From Desulfovibrionaceae bacterium (GTDB lineage Bacteria; Desulfobacterota; Desulfovibrionia; Desulfovibrionales; Desulfovibrionaceae): a stretch of 64,000 nucleotides of DNA. This document shows, piece by piece, positions 48,242 to 57,680 of this stretch (its first letter is position 1; the number at the start of each line of letters is the position of its first letter). Below the pieces are notes generated by a model. The model was not told the origin of the DNA. It saw nothing but the letters and a program-made list of their open reading frames with translations, and made no database searches. Both the position numbers and the translations under genes were made by a program. The DNA lies in contig JAQXJC010000049.1 in the NCBI GenBank assembly GCA_029008115.1, forward strand, positions 91,818 to 155,817, written 5' to 3'.

Positions 48242-48264
48242 CAGGCTTTTTGCTGAGCCATAGG

Positions 48265-48287
48265 AAAAGTCCCTCCCTGGGGCTTTT
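48265..48287. terminator. Second terminator after 6S RNA
   Basis: AAAAGTCCC (48265-48273) pairs with GGGGCTTTT (48279-48287) around TCCCT. A-run and T-run ends allow use in both directions. It isolates 6S RNA from rny. Confidence 0.65.
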
Positions 48288-48481
48288 CTTCGCCTCTGCT
48301 CCGATCTCCCGCTGGAACGTCCTGTTCCGTCCGTGCGGCTTTTCTGGTTGTCCTCCGGCAAATGAACGCTGCGATGCGGCGACGCTCTGCCGCGCCGGCA
48401 GTCCGGCGCCTGTTTTGTCGCCTGTCCCGCATCGATGCCTACCGGAGTCATCTCCGTTTTCGTATAAGGAGAATCCTGTTC

Positions 48482-50041
48482 ATGGATTTGCTGCACATCA
48501 TGTATATCGCCGTGGCCGTGGTGCTGGGCGCATGCGCGGGAGGGGCATTCTACCGCCATGTATCGGTCAAGCGCATCGGGGACGCGGAAGGGCTGGCCCG
48601 GCGCATTGTCGAGGAAGCCCGCAAGGAAGCCCAGGCGCAGAAGAAGGAAATCCTGCTTCAGGGACAGAACGATTTGTACAGCCAGAAGCGGGAGCTTGAG
48701 AATGAATACAAGGAGCGCGAGCGCGAAATGAAGGCCCGGGAGCGCAAGCTCTCCGAGAGTGGCGACCGCCTGGAAGAACGGCTGGAGAAAGTTTCGCAGA
48801 AAGAGCATGAAGTTCTGGCCGTGGAAAAGGAGCTCACCCGCAAGGAGCGCCAGCTGGCCGAATCGGAAGAGTTCCTGAATGCGCGCATCAGCGAGGAAGA
48901 GAAGAAGCTGGAAGAGATTGCGGGGCTGACCACGGAAGAAGCCCGGGAGCGCCTGCTTGCGGAGGTGGAGGCAAAGACCCGGCACGAAGCCGCACGCATG
49001 ATCCGGCAGATTGAGACGGAAGCTAAGGAGACAGGCGATCGCAAGGCCAAGGATATTCTGTGCAACGTCATCCAGCGCTATGCGGGCGATTACGTGGGCG
49101 AGCAGACGGTGACCGCCGTGTCCCTGCCCAGCGAGGATATGAAGGGCCGCATCATCGGGCGGGAAGGCCGCAACATCCGCGCCATAGAAGCCGCCACCGG
49201 TGTTGACCTGATTATCGACGATACGCCGGAAACTGTCATCCTTTCCGCATACAGCCCCCTGCGCCGTCAGGTTGCCAAAATGGCGCTGGAACGCCTGATT
49301 CAGGACGGGCGCATCCATCCGGCCCGCATCGAGGACATTGTGCAGAAGTGCGAGCAGGAGCTGGACGTGCAGGTGCGAGAAGTGGGCGAGCAGGCTACCT
49401 TCGACGCCGGCGTGCACGGCATCCATCCTGAAATCGTGCGCCTGCTGGGGCAGCTGCGCTACCGTACCTCCTTCACGCAGAACGTGCTTCAGCATTCGCT
49501 GGAGGTTTCCGCCCTGTGCGGCATGATGGCCGCGGAGCTGGGCATGGACGTGAAGAAGGCCAAGCGCGCCGGCCTGCTGCATGACATAGGCAAGGCCGTG
49601 GACCATGAAGTGGAAGGGCCGCACGCGCTCATTGGCGCGGACATTGCGAAAAAGTTCAACGAAGGCAAGGATATTGTCCACGCCATTGCCGCGCATCATG
49701 AGGATCAGCGTCCTTCCACGGCGCTGGCCGTGCTGGTGCAGGCGGCGGACTCCATTTCCGGCGCGCGCCCCGGCGCCCGCAAGGAACTGCTGGAGAACTA
49801 TGTGAAGCGGCTGGAAGAGCTGGAGGCCATTGCCACCAGCTTTGATGGCGTCTCCAAGGCCTACGCCATTCAGGCTGGTCGGGAAATCCGCGTGATGGTC
49901 AATCCCGAAAGCGTGGATGACGATGCCACCTATATGCTCTGCAAGGATATTGCCAAGAAGATTGAGGACAATCTGACCTATCCGGGGCAGATACGTGTGA
50001 CCGTGGTGCGCGAGCGCCGCGCGGTCGGCTTTGCCAAATAA
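48482..50041 (+). CDS. rny: Ribonuclease Y
   Basis: Membrane-tethered endoribonuclease that starts mRNA decay. The 519-residue protein has an N-terminal helix (residues 3-24), a long Glu/Lys/Arg coiled coil to about residue 200, a KH domain with [25 protein letters not shown], and an HD domain with [12 protein letters not shown] (HD at 367-368) and HHEDQRP. The frame is open upstream, but the family start is the ATG at 48482, with AAGGAG 10 bp upstream. Its stop overlaps the next start by one base. Confidence 0.96.
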   Translation: MDLLHIMYIAVAVVLGACAGGAFYRHVSVKRIGDAEGLARRIVEEARKEAQAQKKEILLQGQNDLYSQKRELENEYKEREREMKARERKLSESGDRLEERLEKVSQKEHEVLAVEKELTRKERQLAESEEFLNARISEEEKKLEEIAGLTTEEARERLLAEVEAKTRHEAARMIRQIETEAKETGDRKAKDILCNVIQRYAGDYVGEQTVTAVSLPSEDMKGRIIGREGRNIRAIEAATGVDLIIDDTPETVILSAYSPLRRQVAKMALERLIQDGRIHPARIEDIVQKCEQELDVQVREVGEQATFDAGVHGIHPEIVRLLGQLRYRTSFTQNVLQHSLEVSALCGMMAAELGMDVKKAKRAGLLHDIGKAVDHEVEGPHALIGADIAKKFNEGKDIVHAIAAHHEDQRPSTALAVLVQAADSISGARPGARKELLENYVKRLEELEAIATSFDGVSKAYAIQAGREIRVMVNPESVDDDATYMLCKDIAKKIEDNLTYPGQIRVTVVRERRAVGFAK

Positions 50042-50640
50042 TGACGAACACCTTTTCTGCCTTTTGTGATGCGGCGGCCAGCGTGATGCTGGCCGCCTGC
50101 GCTGTTTACAGGGCCCGGCAGTACGGTCACGCACTGGATGGCGCACTGCTGCTGGGCTGTCTGGCAGGAGTCGCCAGCCCTGTGGCGCGGGATGCCTTGC
50201 TGGAGCTGCCGCTCCGGGAAACGCTGGACGGGGCCGCGCTTCCCGCGTCGCTGTGCGGTGCCTTGTGCGGACTTGCCGCATTCCGCTGGAATATCCGATC
50301 GTGGCCGCTCTTTCGCTGGACAGATGCCTGGAGCATGGCGCTGGCGGCGGCGCTGGGCTGTGGAGAAGCCATGCTGTGCGGCTATGGGCCTGCCGCATGT
50401 CTGCTGGTGGGCATGGCCGCGGGCACGGTGGGCGGCCTTGCGCGCGATCTTGCGCTGGGCGATACGGCGCTGGCCGTGCAGCAGCAATGCCACGCGGCGG
50501 CCGTGCTGCCGGGTCTGGCCGTGCAATGGGGCCTGTGGCAGTGGGGACAGCTTCCCCTGTGGGCGGCGGTGCTCATATCCTGTGTGCTCATCGCCGGCCT
50601 GCGTCTGGGCTATGCCTTCTGGAAGGATGGCTACTGGTAG
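50041..50640 (+). CDS. TRIC/UPF0126-like membrane protein
   Basis: A 199-residue very hydrophobic protein of about six or seven helices. Two repeats each carry the pattern G-x3-G-x2-A-R-D (GCLAGVASPVARDALLELPLRETL and GMAAGTVGGLARDLALGDTAL), as in the UPF0126 family related to trimeric intracellular cation channels. The match is divergent, so the function as a cation channel is inferred only. Its ATG overlaps the rny stop (TAATG), so the pair is translationally coupled, which is an unusual partnership. A CTT repeat follows its stop at once. Confidence 0.65.
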   Translation: MTNTFSAFCDAAASVMLAACAVYRARQYGHALDGALLLGCLAGVASPVARDALLELPLRETLDGAALPASLCGALCGLAAFRWNIRSWPLFRWTDAWSMALAAALGCGEAMLCGYGPAACLLVGMAAGTVGGLARDLALGDTALAVQQQCHAAAVLPGLAVQWGLWQWGQLPLWAAVLISCVLIAGLRLGYAFWKDGYW

Positions 50641-50643
50641 TCT

Positions 50644-50674
50644 CTTCTTCTTCTTCTTCTTCTTCTTCTTCTTC
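50644..50674. repeat. (CTT)10 trinucleotide microsatellite
   Basis: Ten perfect CTT units plus one C start three bases after the stop codon of the TRIC-like gene. The last units join CTTCTTCG/CGAAGAAG to form a hairpin (about 50668-50690). It is noncoding in all supported genes. Confidence 0.95.
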
Positions 50675-50690
50675 GCCCTGGCGAAGAAGA

Positions 50691-51282
50691 TGTCTGCGAT
50701 AGAATACCGTTTGGTATGCCCTGTTCAGAAATTGCGCAGATTTCCGGCGAATGATGCCCTTCAGGGCATTGCGTAGCACAGAATTCCGCGCCATGCGGCC
50801 ATCTTCTGCCAGATGGAATCACGGTATAGCTCTATTTTTTCTCTTCCATCTGGTTTAATCTTCAGGCAAATGCAGACTATGCTCCTTTGGAAATATATTG
50901 AAGAGATGTTCCTGCCTGTCGGTATACACTGGTAATACAGTGTTCCCACGTGCGGAAGCAGGCCTGTGCGTCCTGAAATCTGTGATGCGGTAGGGTGGTA
51001 TGCGGCTGCCGGTAGCAGGATGGCCTACGCATGACTGCCGGAAGATGACTGCATTGCAGACGCGGTGGAGGAGGCCATGTCTGGCGGGCGGGATACCTGC
51101 CGGATGTGCGGCGGGCAAAGGATAGGCGTTGCGCCGATGGAAAAAGGAAGCGTCTTTTTCCGATGCTGAAAGTACAGGAAGGCCCGGTACAGGAAGTCAG
51201 GCAGTGAAGCAACCTGTACCGGGCGCGCACAAAAGGATGGTTTTTTTCTGTGCTGTGATCTGTGCCGTCCTGTGGCGGACGG
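50691..51282. other. 590-bp intergenic region with inverted repeats, no gene seen
   Basis: No ORF with a ribosome site or family match was found. Structures seen: ATGCCC-TTCA-GGGCAT (50754-50769), a perfect 10-bp repeat CCAGATGGAA (50809-50818) with TTCCATCTGG (50844-50853) across a T-rich spacer, ACACTG-N6-CAGTGT (50926-50943), GGAAAAAG-N7-CTTTTTCC (51139-51161), and GCCCGGTACAGG with CCTGTACCGGGC (51182-51224). The part around 50820-50930 is distinctly less GC-rich than its surroundings. Confidence 0.6.
51182..51224. terminator. Possible terminator after the porin gene
   Basis: Perfect 12-bp inverted repeat with a 19-base loop, 59 bp past the porin stop. No clear U-run follows in the minus direction; the hairpin at 51139-51161, with T5, may complete it. 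Confidence 0.45.
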
Positions 51283-52689
51283 TTAGAAGCTGTAGATGAA
51301 GGACACGTTGACGTTCCAGGCGTCGGCCTTGTCAAAGCCGCGCTTGATGTCTTCATCCGTGAACAGCGTGACGTAGGCGATGTCAGAGACCAGCTTCAGG
51401 TTGTCATAAATCTGGTACTGCGTGCCCAGGCCCACTTCGAGGGCGGATTCCTGCGTGGCGAGGTTGTTGCCAAGGCTGGTGAGGGCAAAGCCGTTGGTCT
51501 GGTTGTTGCGCACGGCGGTTTCGTCGTTGGTGCCGCCGAAGTAGTTCACGCGCAGGCTGTGCTTCAGGCCGTCCACAAAGCTGATGTCCTTCAGGCGGAC
51601 GCCCAGGCCCCACGTGCCGGCCAGGGACTGTCCCATGACGCCATCACGGGCAACGTTGCTGTTGCTGCCGTTCAGGGCAAACTGGCTGTACTGGTGGCGG
51701 GCGCTTTCCGCCAGCGTGATGAAGCGTTCGGAACCATTGGAGCTGTCGCCGTCCTCACCGGAAGCGTACCATGCGTACAGGCCGGGAGTGGCCCAGTCCA
51801 GCTTGTATTCAGCCAGCAGAGTGCCGAACCAGCCGCACACGTTGTCGCGGTCATAGCCGGTGTCCAGACCGGTGACGAAGAATTCCGCGGACAGGCGGAA
51901 GGGGTCCCACAGGGAAAGCATGCCCGTGACGCCGCCCATGTAGAGGCTGGCATAGTCGTTGTTCTTGGAGCCGTGGCGGTTGACCGTGGTGAAATACTTG
52001 CGATTCATGTAGGTGGTATTGCCGGCGGCATTCTTGCCGACCATGCCGTAGGCCAGCCAGGGCGTGACGCGCACGCCGTCAAAGGTCAGCGGCATGGTGA
52101 GGGCGAAGAGATCCACATTGTCGAGATAGTTGGCGTTATTCTTGCTGGCATGATCAGCATCGGCGAAATTGTCGTTGGAGATGCGTGCCCAGAAACCGCT
52201 GAGGGCCACGTTTTCGTTGAAGCGGTAGCTGGCGGTGATGGCCGCGGCATCGTCATCCTGAATCTGCGAGCCGATGACGGAGGGCAGCGCCACGCTCTGG
52301 AGACCCATGCGCAGCTTCAGATCGGTATTGGGGACAATCCAGTCAATGTAGGCGTTTTTCACCAGCACGTTGGAGCCGTCCGCACCCAGGGCACCGCCGC
52401 CCCAGTTTTCGTTGCCGGCCTTGCCCCACTGGTTGTTGATTTCAAAATAGACCGTGCCGGACAGGGATTCGGAAGCAATGGCATCAAGTTGCAGGCGGGT
52501 ACGCTGGCGGACGTTGACGTCGTCCATCTTGCCGTTGTAGCCATAGGAGTCTTCCCTGAAGTCGCCATGCTGGCCCGCGTCAAAGCTGAGGACGACCTGG
52601 CCCTTGGCCTTGAAGTCTATGGCATGTGCCGGAGCGGCGGCGCTGAACAGCAGGGCTGCGGCCAGCAGCAGTGTATGAAGATTGCGCAT
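51283..52689 (-). CDS. Outer membrane porin (Desulfovibrio homotrimeric type)
   Basis: A 468-residue outer-membrane beta-barrel. The signal peptide ends after LLFSAAAPAHA (residue 23); the mature part starts IDFKAKGQVVLSFDAGQHGDF and alternates amphipathic strands throughout, ending in the C-terminal Phe (VNVSFIYSF) that directs barrel assembly. It matches the large porin family of Desulfovibrio. GAAGGAA precedes the ATG. It is the last gene of the flavoprotein-oxidoreductase-transporter set and would supply passage of the same substrate through the outer membrane, but it could also be a general porin. Confidence 0.9.
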   Translation of the reverse strand: MRNLHTLLLAAALLFSAAAPAHAIDFKAKGQVVLSFDAGQHGDFREDSYGYNGKMDDVNVRQRTRLQLDAIASESLSGTVYFEINNQWGKAGNENWGGGALGADGSNVLVKNAYIDWIVPNTDLKLRMGLQSVALPSVIGSQIQDDDAAAITASYRFNENVALSGFWARISNDNFADADHASKNNANYLDNVDLFALTMPLTFDGVRVTPWLAYGMVGKNAAGNTTYMNRKYFTTVNRHGSKNNDYASLYMGGVTGMLSLWDPFRLSAEFFVTGLDTGYDRDNVCGWFGTLLAEYKLDWATPGLYAWYASGEDGDSSNGSERFITLAESARHQYSQFALNGSNSNVARDGVMGQSLAGTWGLGVRLKDISFVDGLKHSLRVNYFGGTNDETAVRNNQTNGFALTSLGNNLATQESALEVGLGTQYQIYDNLKLVSDIAYVTLFTDEDIKRGFDKADAWNVNVSFIYSF

Positions 52690-52774
52690 GTGATATTCCT
52701 TCTGGCGTATCAGCCCGGAGGCTGGAAACAGTGTGAATCAGAAATAGTCCCGTCCGGGCGTCATGCCGGAGGGC

Positions 52775-52804
52775 GGCAGGGGGGAGGAGGTAGGCCCCCC
52801 TGCC
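52775..52804. other. GC stem-loop between transporter and porin
   Basis: GGCAGGGGGG/CCCCCCTGCC 10-bp inverted repeat, 10 bp past the transporter stop. With no U-run, it may protect or process the mRNA and let porin levels differ from those of the upstream genes. Confidence 0.4.
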
Positions 52805-52814
52805 GTGCGGGGTT

Positions 52815-54284
52815 CTAGAAGAGCGCCCCACCCAGCGTGACCACGATGGTGATGACCAGCTGCGAGAGCAGCAGCACGCAGGGCACGTTCTTCCAGATGC
52901 TCTTGGCGTCAGACCATTCGTTGCCGTGCAGCAGCGCGGCGCTGGCGCTGGCAGCCGGGGTCAGGAAGGCCAGATGCACGCCCATGACGACCATGATCAG
53001 CGGCAGTTCCGGAGACATGCCCGCGGACTTGCAGTAGCTGAAGATGAGAGGCATGAGGGCCACGCCCACGGCGCCGTTGTTCATAATCTGCGTGAGCAGG
53101 GTGGCCACAAGGCCGATGACCACGGCAAAGAACAGGGGGGAGCCGCCGCCGAAGATGGGGTCGACCATCATCATCAGGAAGTTGGTGATGCCGCTTTCCG
53201 GATTGGCCATGGCCTTGGACAGCGGCTGCACGGCAGCCAGCAGCAGGACAATGCCCCACGCCACGCCGGAATCGACCATGGTCTTGAAGCGCATCAGGGG
53301 CTTCCCGTCCACCTTGAGGCAGCACATGATGGTCACGAGCAGGATGCAGATGCCCGTATTGCCGATGGACTTCAGGAAGCGGGTGATGAAGAGCTGCGCG
53401 GGCAGGAAGTTGGGCAGGAGCAGCAGCGCCACCAGAGCGAACAGAAAGCCGAGGACGATTTTCTGCACCTTGGTGAGGCGCAGTGCGCCATCAGTATCCA
53501 GCTTGCTCGCATCCAGGGAGGCCAGCTTGCTCATGTCCGGCTTGAACACGTACTTGCCCACGAGGATGAAGAGCAGGGAGCAGAGCGCACAGCAGACGGT
53601 AGCCACCAGCATGTACTTGGCGTAGTCAATGCTGAAGCCGGACATGGTTTCATAGGCGCTGAAGACGGTGAGGGCGGCCTGCTTGAAGGGAATGAGCGAC
53701 ATGCCCACCTGCGCGGCAAAGACGACCCCGAAGATCATCATGGTCGGGTAGCCCTCGCCCTTCTTGTAGCCGCAGACATCACAGATACCGTAGAGGATGC
53801 TCCATCCGATGAGGGCTGCCGGCGAGGCGCTGGTCAGCCCCCCGAGGATGAAGATCGAACCCAGGAAGGTATAGGTGAATACCCACGGCCTGCCCGCCAC
53901 GAACTTCCGGGTGATGAACCACAGGGAAATGAACTTGGACAGGCCGTAGTAGTTGATGGCGGCACAGAACACGAAGATGAAGAACATCATCAGGACGATG
54001 GGGTCGCCGAAGCTCTTGTTCAGCAGTGCCACGGGCTTCATGCCGCCAATGAGCATGAGGGCCAGCAGACCGGCCATACTCGGCCACACGATGTCGATGA
54101 AGACCCACCCGTAAAGCAGGCCAAGGAAGATACCTGCCAGGTTCATGCCCAGCGGTGTCAGCGGCGCAAAGGGCGGCAGCTGGCCGAAACCGAACATGAT
54201 GGTCAGGCAGATGGCCGTGTGCAGATAGTACTTCCAGTCAAACTGCGGGGACGCGGTGGTCGCAGCGGGGGCAGCTGTACTCAT
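52815..54284 (-). CDS. SLC13/DASS family anion transporter
   Basis: Inner-membrane carrier of 489 aa with about eleven hydrophobic segments. It fits the divalent anion:sodium symporter (DASS/SLC13, CitT-like) fold: two repeats, including SFGDPIVLMMFFIFVFCAAINYYGLSKF and GGLTSASPAALIGWSILYG in the first, and LTQIMNNGAVGVALMPLIFSY with LAFLTPAASASAALLHGNEW in the second. Substrates in the family are dicarboxylates, citrate or sulfate. AAGGAA precedes the ATG. It lies 11 bp after the oxidoreductase gene, so uptake is tied to the two redox proteins. Confidence 0.85.
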   Translation of the reverse strand: MSTAAPAATTASPQFDWKYYLHTAICLTIMFGFGQLPPFAPLTPLGMNLAGIFLGLLYGWVFIDIVWPSMAGLLALMLIGGMKPVALLNKSFGDPIVLMMFFIFVFCAAINYYGLSKFISLWFITRKFVAGRPWVFTYTFLGSIFILGGLTSASPAALIGWSILYGICDVCGYKKGEGYPTMMIFGVVFAAQVGMSLIPFKQAALTVFSAYETMSGFSIDYAKYMLVATVCCALCSLLFILVGKYVFKPDMSKLASLDASKLDTDGALRLTKVQKIVLGFLFALVALLLLPNFLPAQLFITRFLKSIGNTGICILLVTIMCCLKVDGKPLMRFKTMVDSGVAWGIVLLLAAVQPLSKAMANPESGITNFLMMMVDPIFGGGSPLFFAVVIGLVATLLTQIMNNGAVGVALMPLIFSYCKSAGMSPELPLIMVVMGVHLAFLTPAASASAALLHGNEWSDAKSIWKNVPCVLLLSQLVITIVVTLGGALF

Positions 54285-54295
54285 GTCGTTATTCC

Positions 54296-55981
54296 TTAAA
54301 CCTGCATGAAGAGGGGGAAGGTAAAGGCGATGGCGCCGCAGGGGCAGCTGGTGCGGCAGTTGGCGCAGTGCCAGCATTCGTCGCCGTGAAGGACTTCGGG
54401 ACGCTCTTCACCATTGTTTTCACGCATGCCCAGCACGTAGCCGGGGCAGTCCGCCACGCAGGTACCGCACTGCTTGCAGTGGCCGCAGTGGAAGCAGCGG
54501 GCCGCTTCAGCCATGGCCTGCTCGCGGGTATAGCCGGGATGACATTCTTCCAGCGACAGCGGACGGAGGGGACCCTGTTCCACCGGGGCGCAGTCAGCAT
54601 ACTGGGCGACGCCGTAGATTTCTTCAAATTCCACCACATGCGGCGGACGATCGGCGCCCAGCTCGTCACAGGCTTCGATGGCATTGTCCGCATTGATGGC
54701 ATACACGCGGGACTGCTCGCCCGTAAGGTAGGCATGCACGCCGAAGGCGGCCTTGCGTCCCTGGCCGATGGCCTGCGCAATGGAGGCGGGGCCGGAAGCC
54801 ACGTCGCCGGCGGCAAAGACGCCTTCCATGCTGGCGGCCTGTCCGGCGGAGGTCACGATCCAGCCGCGGCTGGTGCGCTGCACATCCTCACCATCGAGGA
54901 AGGCTAGGTCGGTGGCCATGCCCACGGCAAAGATCACGCTGTCACAGGCATGGAACTGTTCGCTGCCGGGCACGATGGCGCAGGTCATGCGGCCTTCGGC
55001 ATCCTTCTGGCAGTCACGCACATCGTGGCAGACGACACCGGTCACCACGCCGTTTTCGGCACGGATTTCCTTGACCACGCGGCAGGTGCGGATGGCCACG
55101 CCCTCGGCACGGGCCTGGGCGATGTCTTCCAGCGGCGCGGGCATGTCCTGCTCGGCGCGGCGGTAGAAGATTTCCACCTGTTCGGCACCCAGGCGGCGGG
55201 CGGTGGAGGCGCAGTCGCAGGCCGTGCCGCCGCCGCCGATGACCACGACGCGGTTGCCCAGGGCGGGACGCTGGCCCAGCGCCGTCCGGTGCAGCAGGTC
55301 AACGCCCTTCAGGGCATATTCGGCGCCGGGGATTTCCATGACCTTTTCCACGGGCGCGCCCGTGGCCACAATCACGGCGTCAGAAGCGGCGCGGATGGCG
55401 GCAAAGGAAATGTCACGGCCCACGGCGGTATTCACGCGGGCATGCACGCCGCAGGCCAGCACGCGGCCCACTTCACGATCCACCACGTCGCGCGGCAGAC
55501 GGAAGGCGGGTACGGCGTGGCGCGGCATGCCGCCCAGCAGGGGGGCCGCTTCGTACACGGTAACGTCGTGGCCCAGGAGGGAGAGGAAATAGGCGGAGGT
55601 CAGGCCGGCGGGGCCGCCGCCGATGACGCTGACACGCTTGCCCGTGGCGGGACGCCGGGTAAAGATGGGCACGTTGCCGCCGAAGTCCACGGCAGCGCGT
55701 TCCAGCTCGCGGGTACGCACGCAGCCGTCCTTCTTGTTACGGTTGCAGGAAGACTGGCAGAAGTGCGGACAGGTGCGTCCGGTCATGCCCGGGAAAGGAT
55801 TTTTCGCATACAGGTAGCGCAGGGCTTCCGCAAAGTCCCCCTTCTCCACAAGGGCGGCCAGTTTCTGCACGGGGTTGCCGGCAGGGCAGGCGATCTCGCA
55901 CGGGGAGGTGCGGAACTGTTCCTTCAGGCTGTCGCCCATGACAATGGGCTGGGTAATTTCTCGGCTATATTTAGGCGGCAT
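54296..55981 (-). CDS. FAD-dependent NAD(P) oxidoreductase with C-terminal 2[4Fe-4S] ferredoxin domain
   Basis: A 561-residue protein related to the small subunit of glutamate synthase. It has an N-terminal cysteine domain (CEIACPAGNP, CPHFCQSSCNR), an FAD site (RVSVIGGGPAGLTSAYFLSLLGHDV), a second dinucleotide site (RVVVIGGGGTACDCASTARRLG), GVFAAGDVASGPASIAQAIGQG, and two cluster motifs at the end: CGHCKQCGTCVADCPG and CWHCANCRTSCPCGAI. It probably moves electrons between NAD(P)H or ferredoxin and a partner. GAAGGAG lies upstream. Its neighbour, 28 bp away, is the flavoprotein it may feed. Confidence 0.88.
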   Translation of the reverse strand: MPPKYSREITQPIVMGDSLKEQFRTSPCEIACPAGNPVQKLAALVEKGDFAEALRYLYAKNPFPGMTGRTCPHFCQSSCNRNKKDGCVRTRELERAAVDFGGNVPIFTRRPATGKRVSVIGGGPAGLTSAYFLSLLGHDVTVYEAAPLLGGMPRHAVPAFRLPRDVVDREVGRVLACGVHARVNTAVGRDISFAAIRAASDAVIVATGAPVEKVMEIPGAEYALKGVDLLHRTALGQRPALGNRVVVIGGGGTACDCASTARRLGAEQVEIFYRRAEQDMPAPLEDIAQARAEGVAIRTCRVVKEIRAENGVVTGVVCHDVRDCQKDAEGRMTCAIVPGSEQFHACDSVIFAVGMATDLAFLDGEDVQRTSRGWIVTSAGQAASMEGVFAAGDVASGPASIAQAIGQGRKAAFGVHAYLTGEQSRVYAINADNAIEACDELGADRPPHVVEFEEIYGVAQYADCAPVEQGPLRPLSLEECHPGYTREQAMAEAARCFHCGHCKQCGTCVADCPGYVLGMRENNGEERPEVLHGDECWHCANCRTSCPCGAIAFTFPLFMQV

Positions 55982-56009
55982 GAGTTTACTCCTTCATGCG
56001 GGAAAGCAA

Positions 56010-57680
56010 TTACAGCAGGGCGTCCTTGCCCCAGAAGTATTCCGGGCCGTCGGCGCCCTTGCGCAGCAGCAGGGGCTTGGCCATGTCGGGATTGAGCGTG
56101 GGGTAGTCCTTCACGCGGTACACGCAGCGGCCGGACTCCTTGCGCTGCAGGGTGGCGCGGATGGCAAGCTCGCAGATTTCCACCACGTCCATGGCTTCGC
56201 GGCAGCGCATGAGCTCGCGCAGGTCGCTGGCGCGGAGCCGGCTGGTCTGCGCGGCGAGGAACCGCATCTTTTCCAGCGCGCGTTCCATGCCTGCCACGGA
56301 GCGGCGCAGGCCCATGTAGTAGTTCATTACGTTGCGGGCGGCGCCTTCCAGCTCCTGCCAGGTCACGTCGCCTTCGCTGTTGTGCAGCGGGGCAAAGGCT
56401 TCGGTGCGGGCGGCAGCCACTTCGGCCTCGTCCACCTTGCCCAGCGCGGTGATGCCGGAGGCGCGCATGGCGGCCTGGCGGCCGGCCTCGTAGCCGCCGC
56501 AGAGAGCGCCGGAGCAGTAGAGGAAGATGCTGCCGCAGAACAGGTTGGGGATGGTGGTTTCGAAGTTGTCCTTGACGGCCATGGTGCCGCCATAGATGAG
56601 CTCGCCGATTTCCACTTCCAGCATCTTGTGCTGGAAGTCCGTGCCGGTGCATTCCGCCCAGTCGCCGAAGGTGGCCTTGTCCCCGGGCATGAGGACGTAC
56701 TGCAATTCCTTGACGACATCTTCGGGCACGTGGCGCATGTCCATGTAGAACGGCGGGCCGGAGCCTTCCATCTGCTCGGTGAAGGTGCCCTGAATCTGGT
56801 TGTTGCGCACGCCGTTTTCCATCATGGGGTCATACTTGCCCATGAAGCGTTCGCCCATGGCGTTCAGTTCGTAGGCGCCGGAGCTGTTGATGCCGTTCAT
56901 GCCGGGGCAGCCGTAGCCCTTGGGCAGCATGGTGGCGCGCTGGTAGGTGTCCAGCTCCGTCACAGCGGCGCCGGCTTCGTAGCCCAGCACCACGCCGGCG
57001 CTGGTATTGTAGGGATACTGCCAGACGTTGAAGGGATTGTGCGTGGAGTTGTCGGCGCCGCGCGTGGCGGAGCGGCCCTGCGCCGAGACCACGGTCTTGG
57101 CCCGCACGGTGCAGAATTCACCGGTGAGCACGTTCCAGCCCAGCGCGCCGCAGGCATTGCCGGCTTCATCTTTGAGGATGCGCACGGCCAGCACGTGATC
57201 CAGCACGTCCACGCCCTGCTCGCGCACCACGCGCCCGATGACGCGCTTGATCATCATGCCGTTGGAAATGTGACACCACCATTTGCCCGGCTGGCCGAAG
57301 CCCTGGGTACGGACGAAGCGGTTCTGGGCATCCTTGCCGAACTGCACGCCGGCCTTTTCCAGCATGAGCAGGATATGCTTCATGTGCTGGAACCAGCCGT
57401 TGAGCAGCATGGTGGGCGTCCATCCGTTCAGCGGCTTGGCATAAAATTTCACAAGGTCATCCGGGCTGTCGTGCTCGCTGTCCTCTTCGAGAATGGCCAT
57501 GTAGTGGTCGTTGCCGCCGCCGATGGCGCCGGAGCTTTCCAGCTTGCCCTTGTCCATGATCAGCACCCGCTGCCCCTGACTGCGCGCGCCCAGGGCGGCG
57601 CCGCAGCCGGATGCGCCGGAGCCGATGACCAGCACGTCAGTTTCGATGACGGTGCCGAGCGAAGATTTGCTTGTATTCAT
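56010..57680 (-). CDS. FAD-binding reductase of the fumarate reductase/AprA superfamily
   Basis: A 556-residue cytoplasmic flavoprotein with no signal peptide or FMN-binding domain. FAD motifs: TDVLVIGSGASGCGAALGARSQG at the N-terminus, SGAIGGGNDHY, KTVVSAQGRSATRG, and the C-terminal NLFCGSIFLYCSGALCGGYEAGRQAAM. GERFMGKYDP resembles the GERF segment of fumarate reductases, where an Arg acts in catalysis. The substrate cannot be named; an unsaturated or oxidised organic anion would fit. It is the first gene of the minus-strand set and is divergent from lysR. The start is the ATG at 57678-57680. Confidence 0.85.
   Translation of the reverse strand: MNTSKSSLGTVIETDVLVIGSGASGCGAALGARSQGQRVLIMDKGKLESSGAIGGGNDHYMAILEEDSEHDSPDDLVKFYAKPLNGWTPTMLLNGWFQHMKHILLMLEKAGVQFGKDAQNRFVRTQGFGQPGKWWCHISNGMMIKRVIGRVVREQGVDVLDHVLAVRILKDEAGNACGALGWNVLTGEFCTVRAKTVVSAQGRSATRGADNSTHNPFNVWQYPYNTSAGVVLGYEAGAAVTELDTYQRATMLPKGYGCPGMNGINSSGAYELNAMGERFMGKYDPMMENGVRNNQIQGTFTEQMEGSGPPFYMDMRHVPEDVVKELQYVLMPGDKATFGDWAECTGTDFQHKMLEVEIGELIYGGTMAVKDNFETTIPNLFCGSIFLYCSGALCGGYEAGRQAAMRASGITALGKVDEAEVAAARTEAFAPLHNSEGDVTWQELEGAARNVMNYYMGLRRSVAGMERALEKMRFLAAQTSRLRASDLRELMRCREAMDVVEICELAIRATLQRKESGRCVYRVKDYPTLNPDMAKPLLLRKGADGPEYFWGKDALL

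Noticed and set aside
50588-50822. Minus-strand ORFs containing a poly-Glu run from the CTT tract
   Set aside because: The Glu run is only the GAA complement of the microsatellite; there is no ribosome site or family match.
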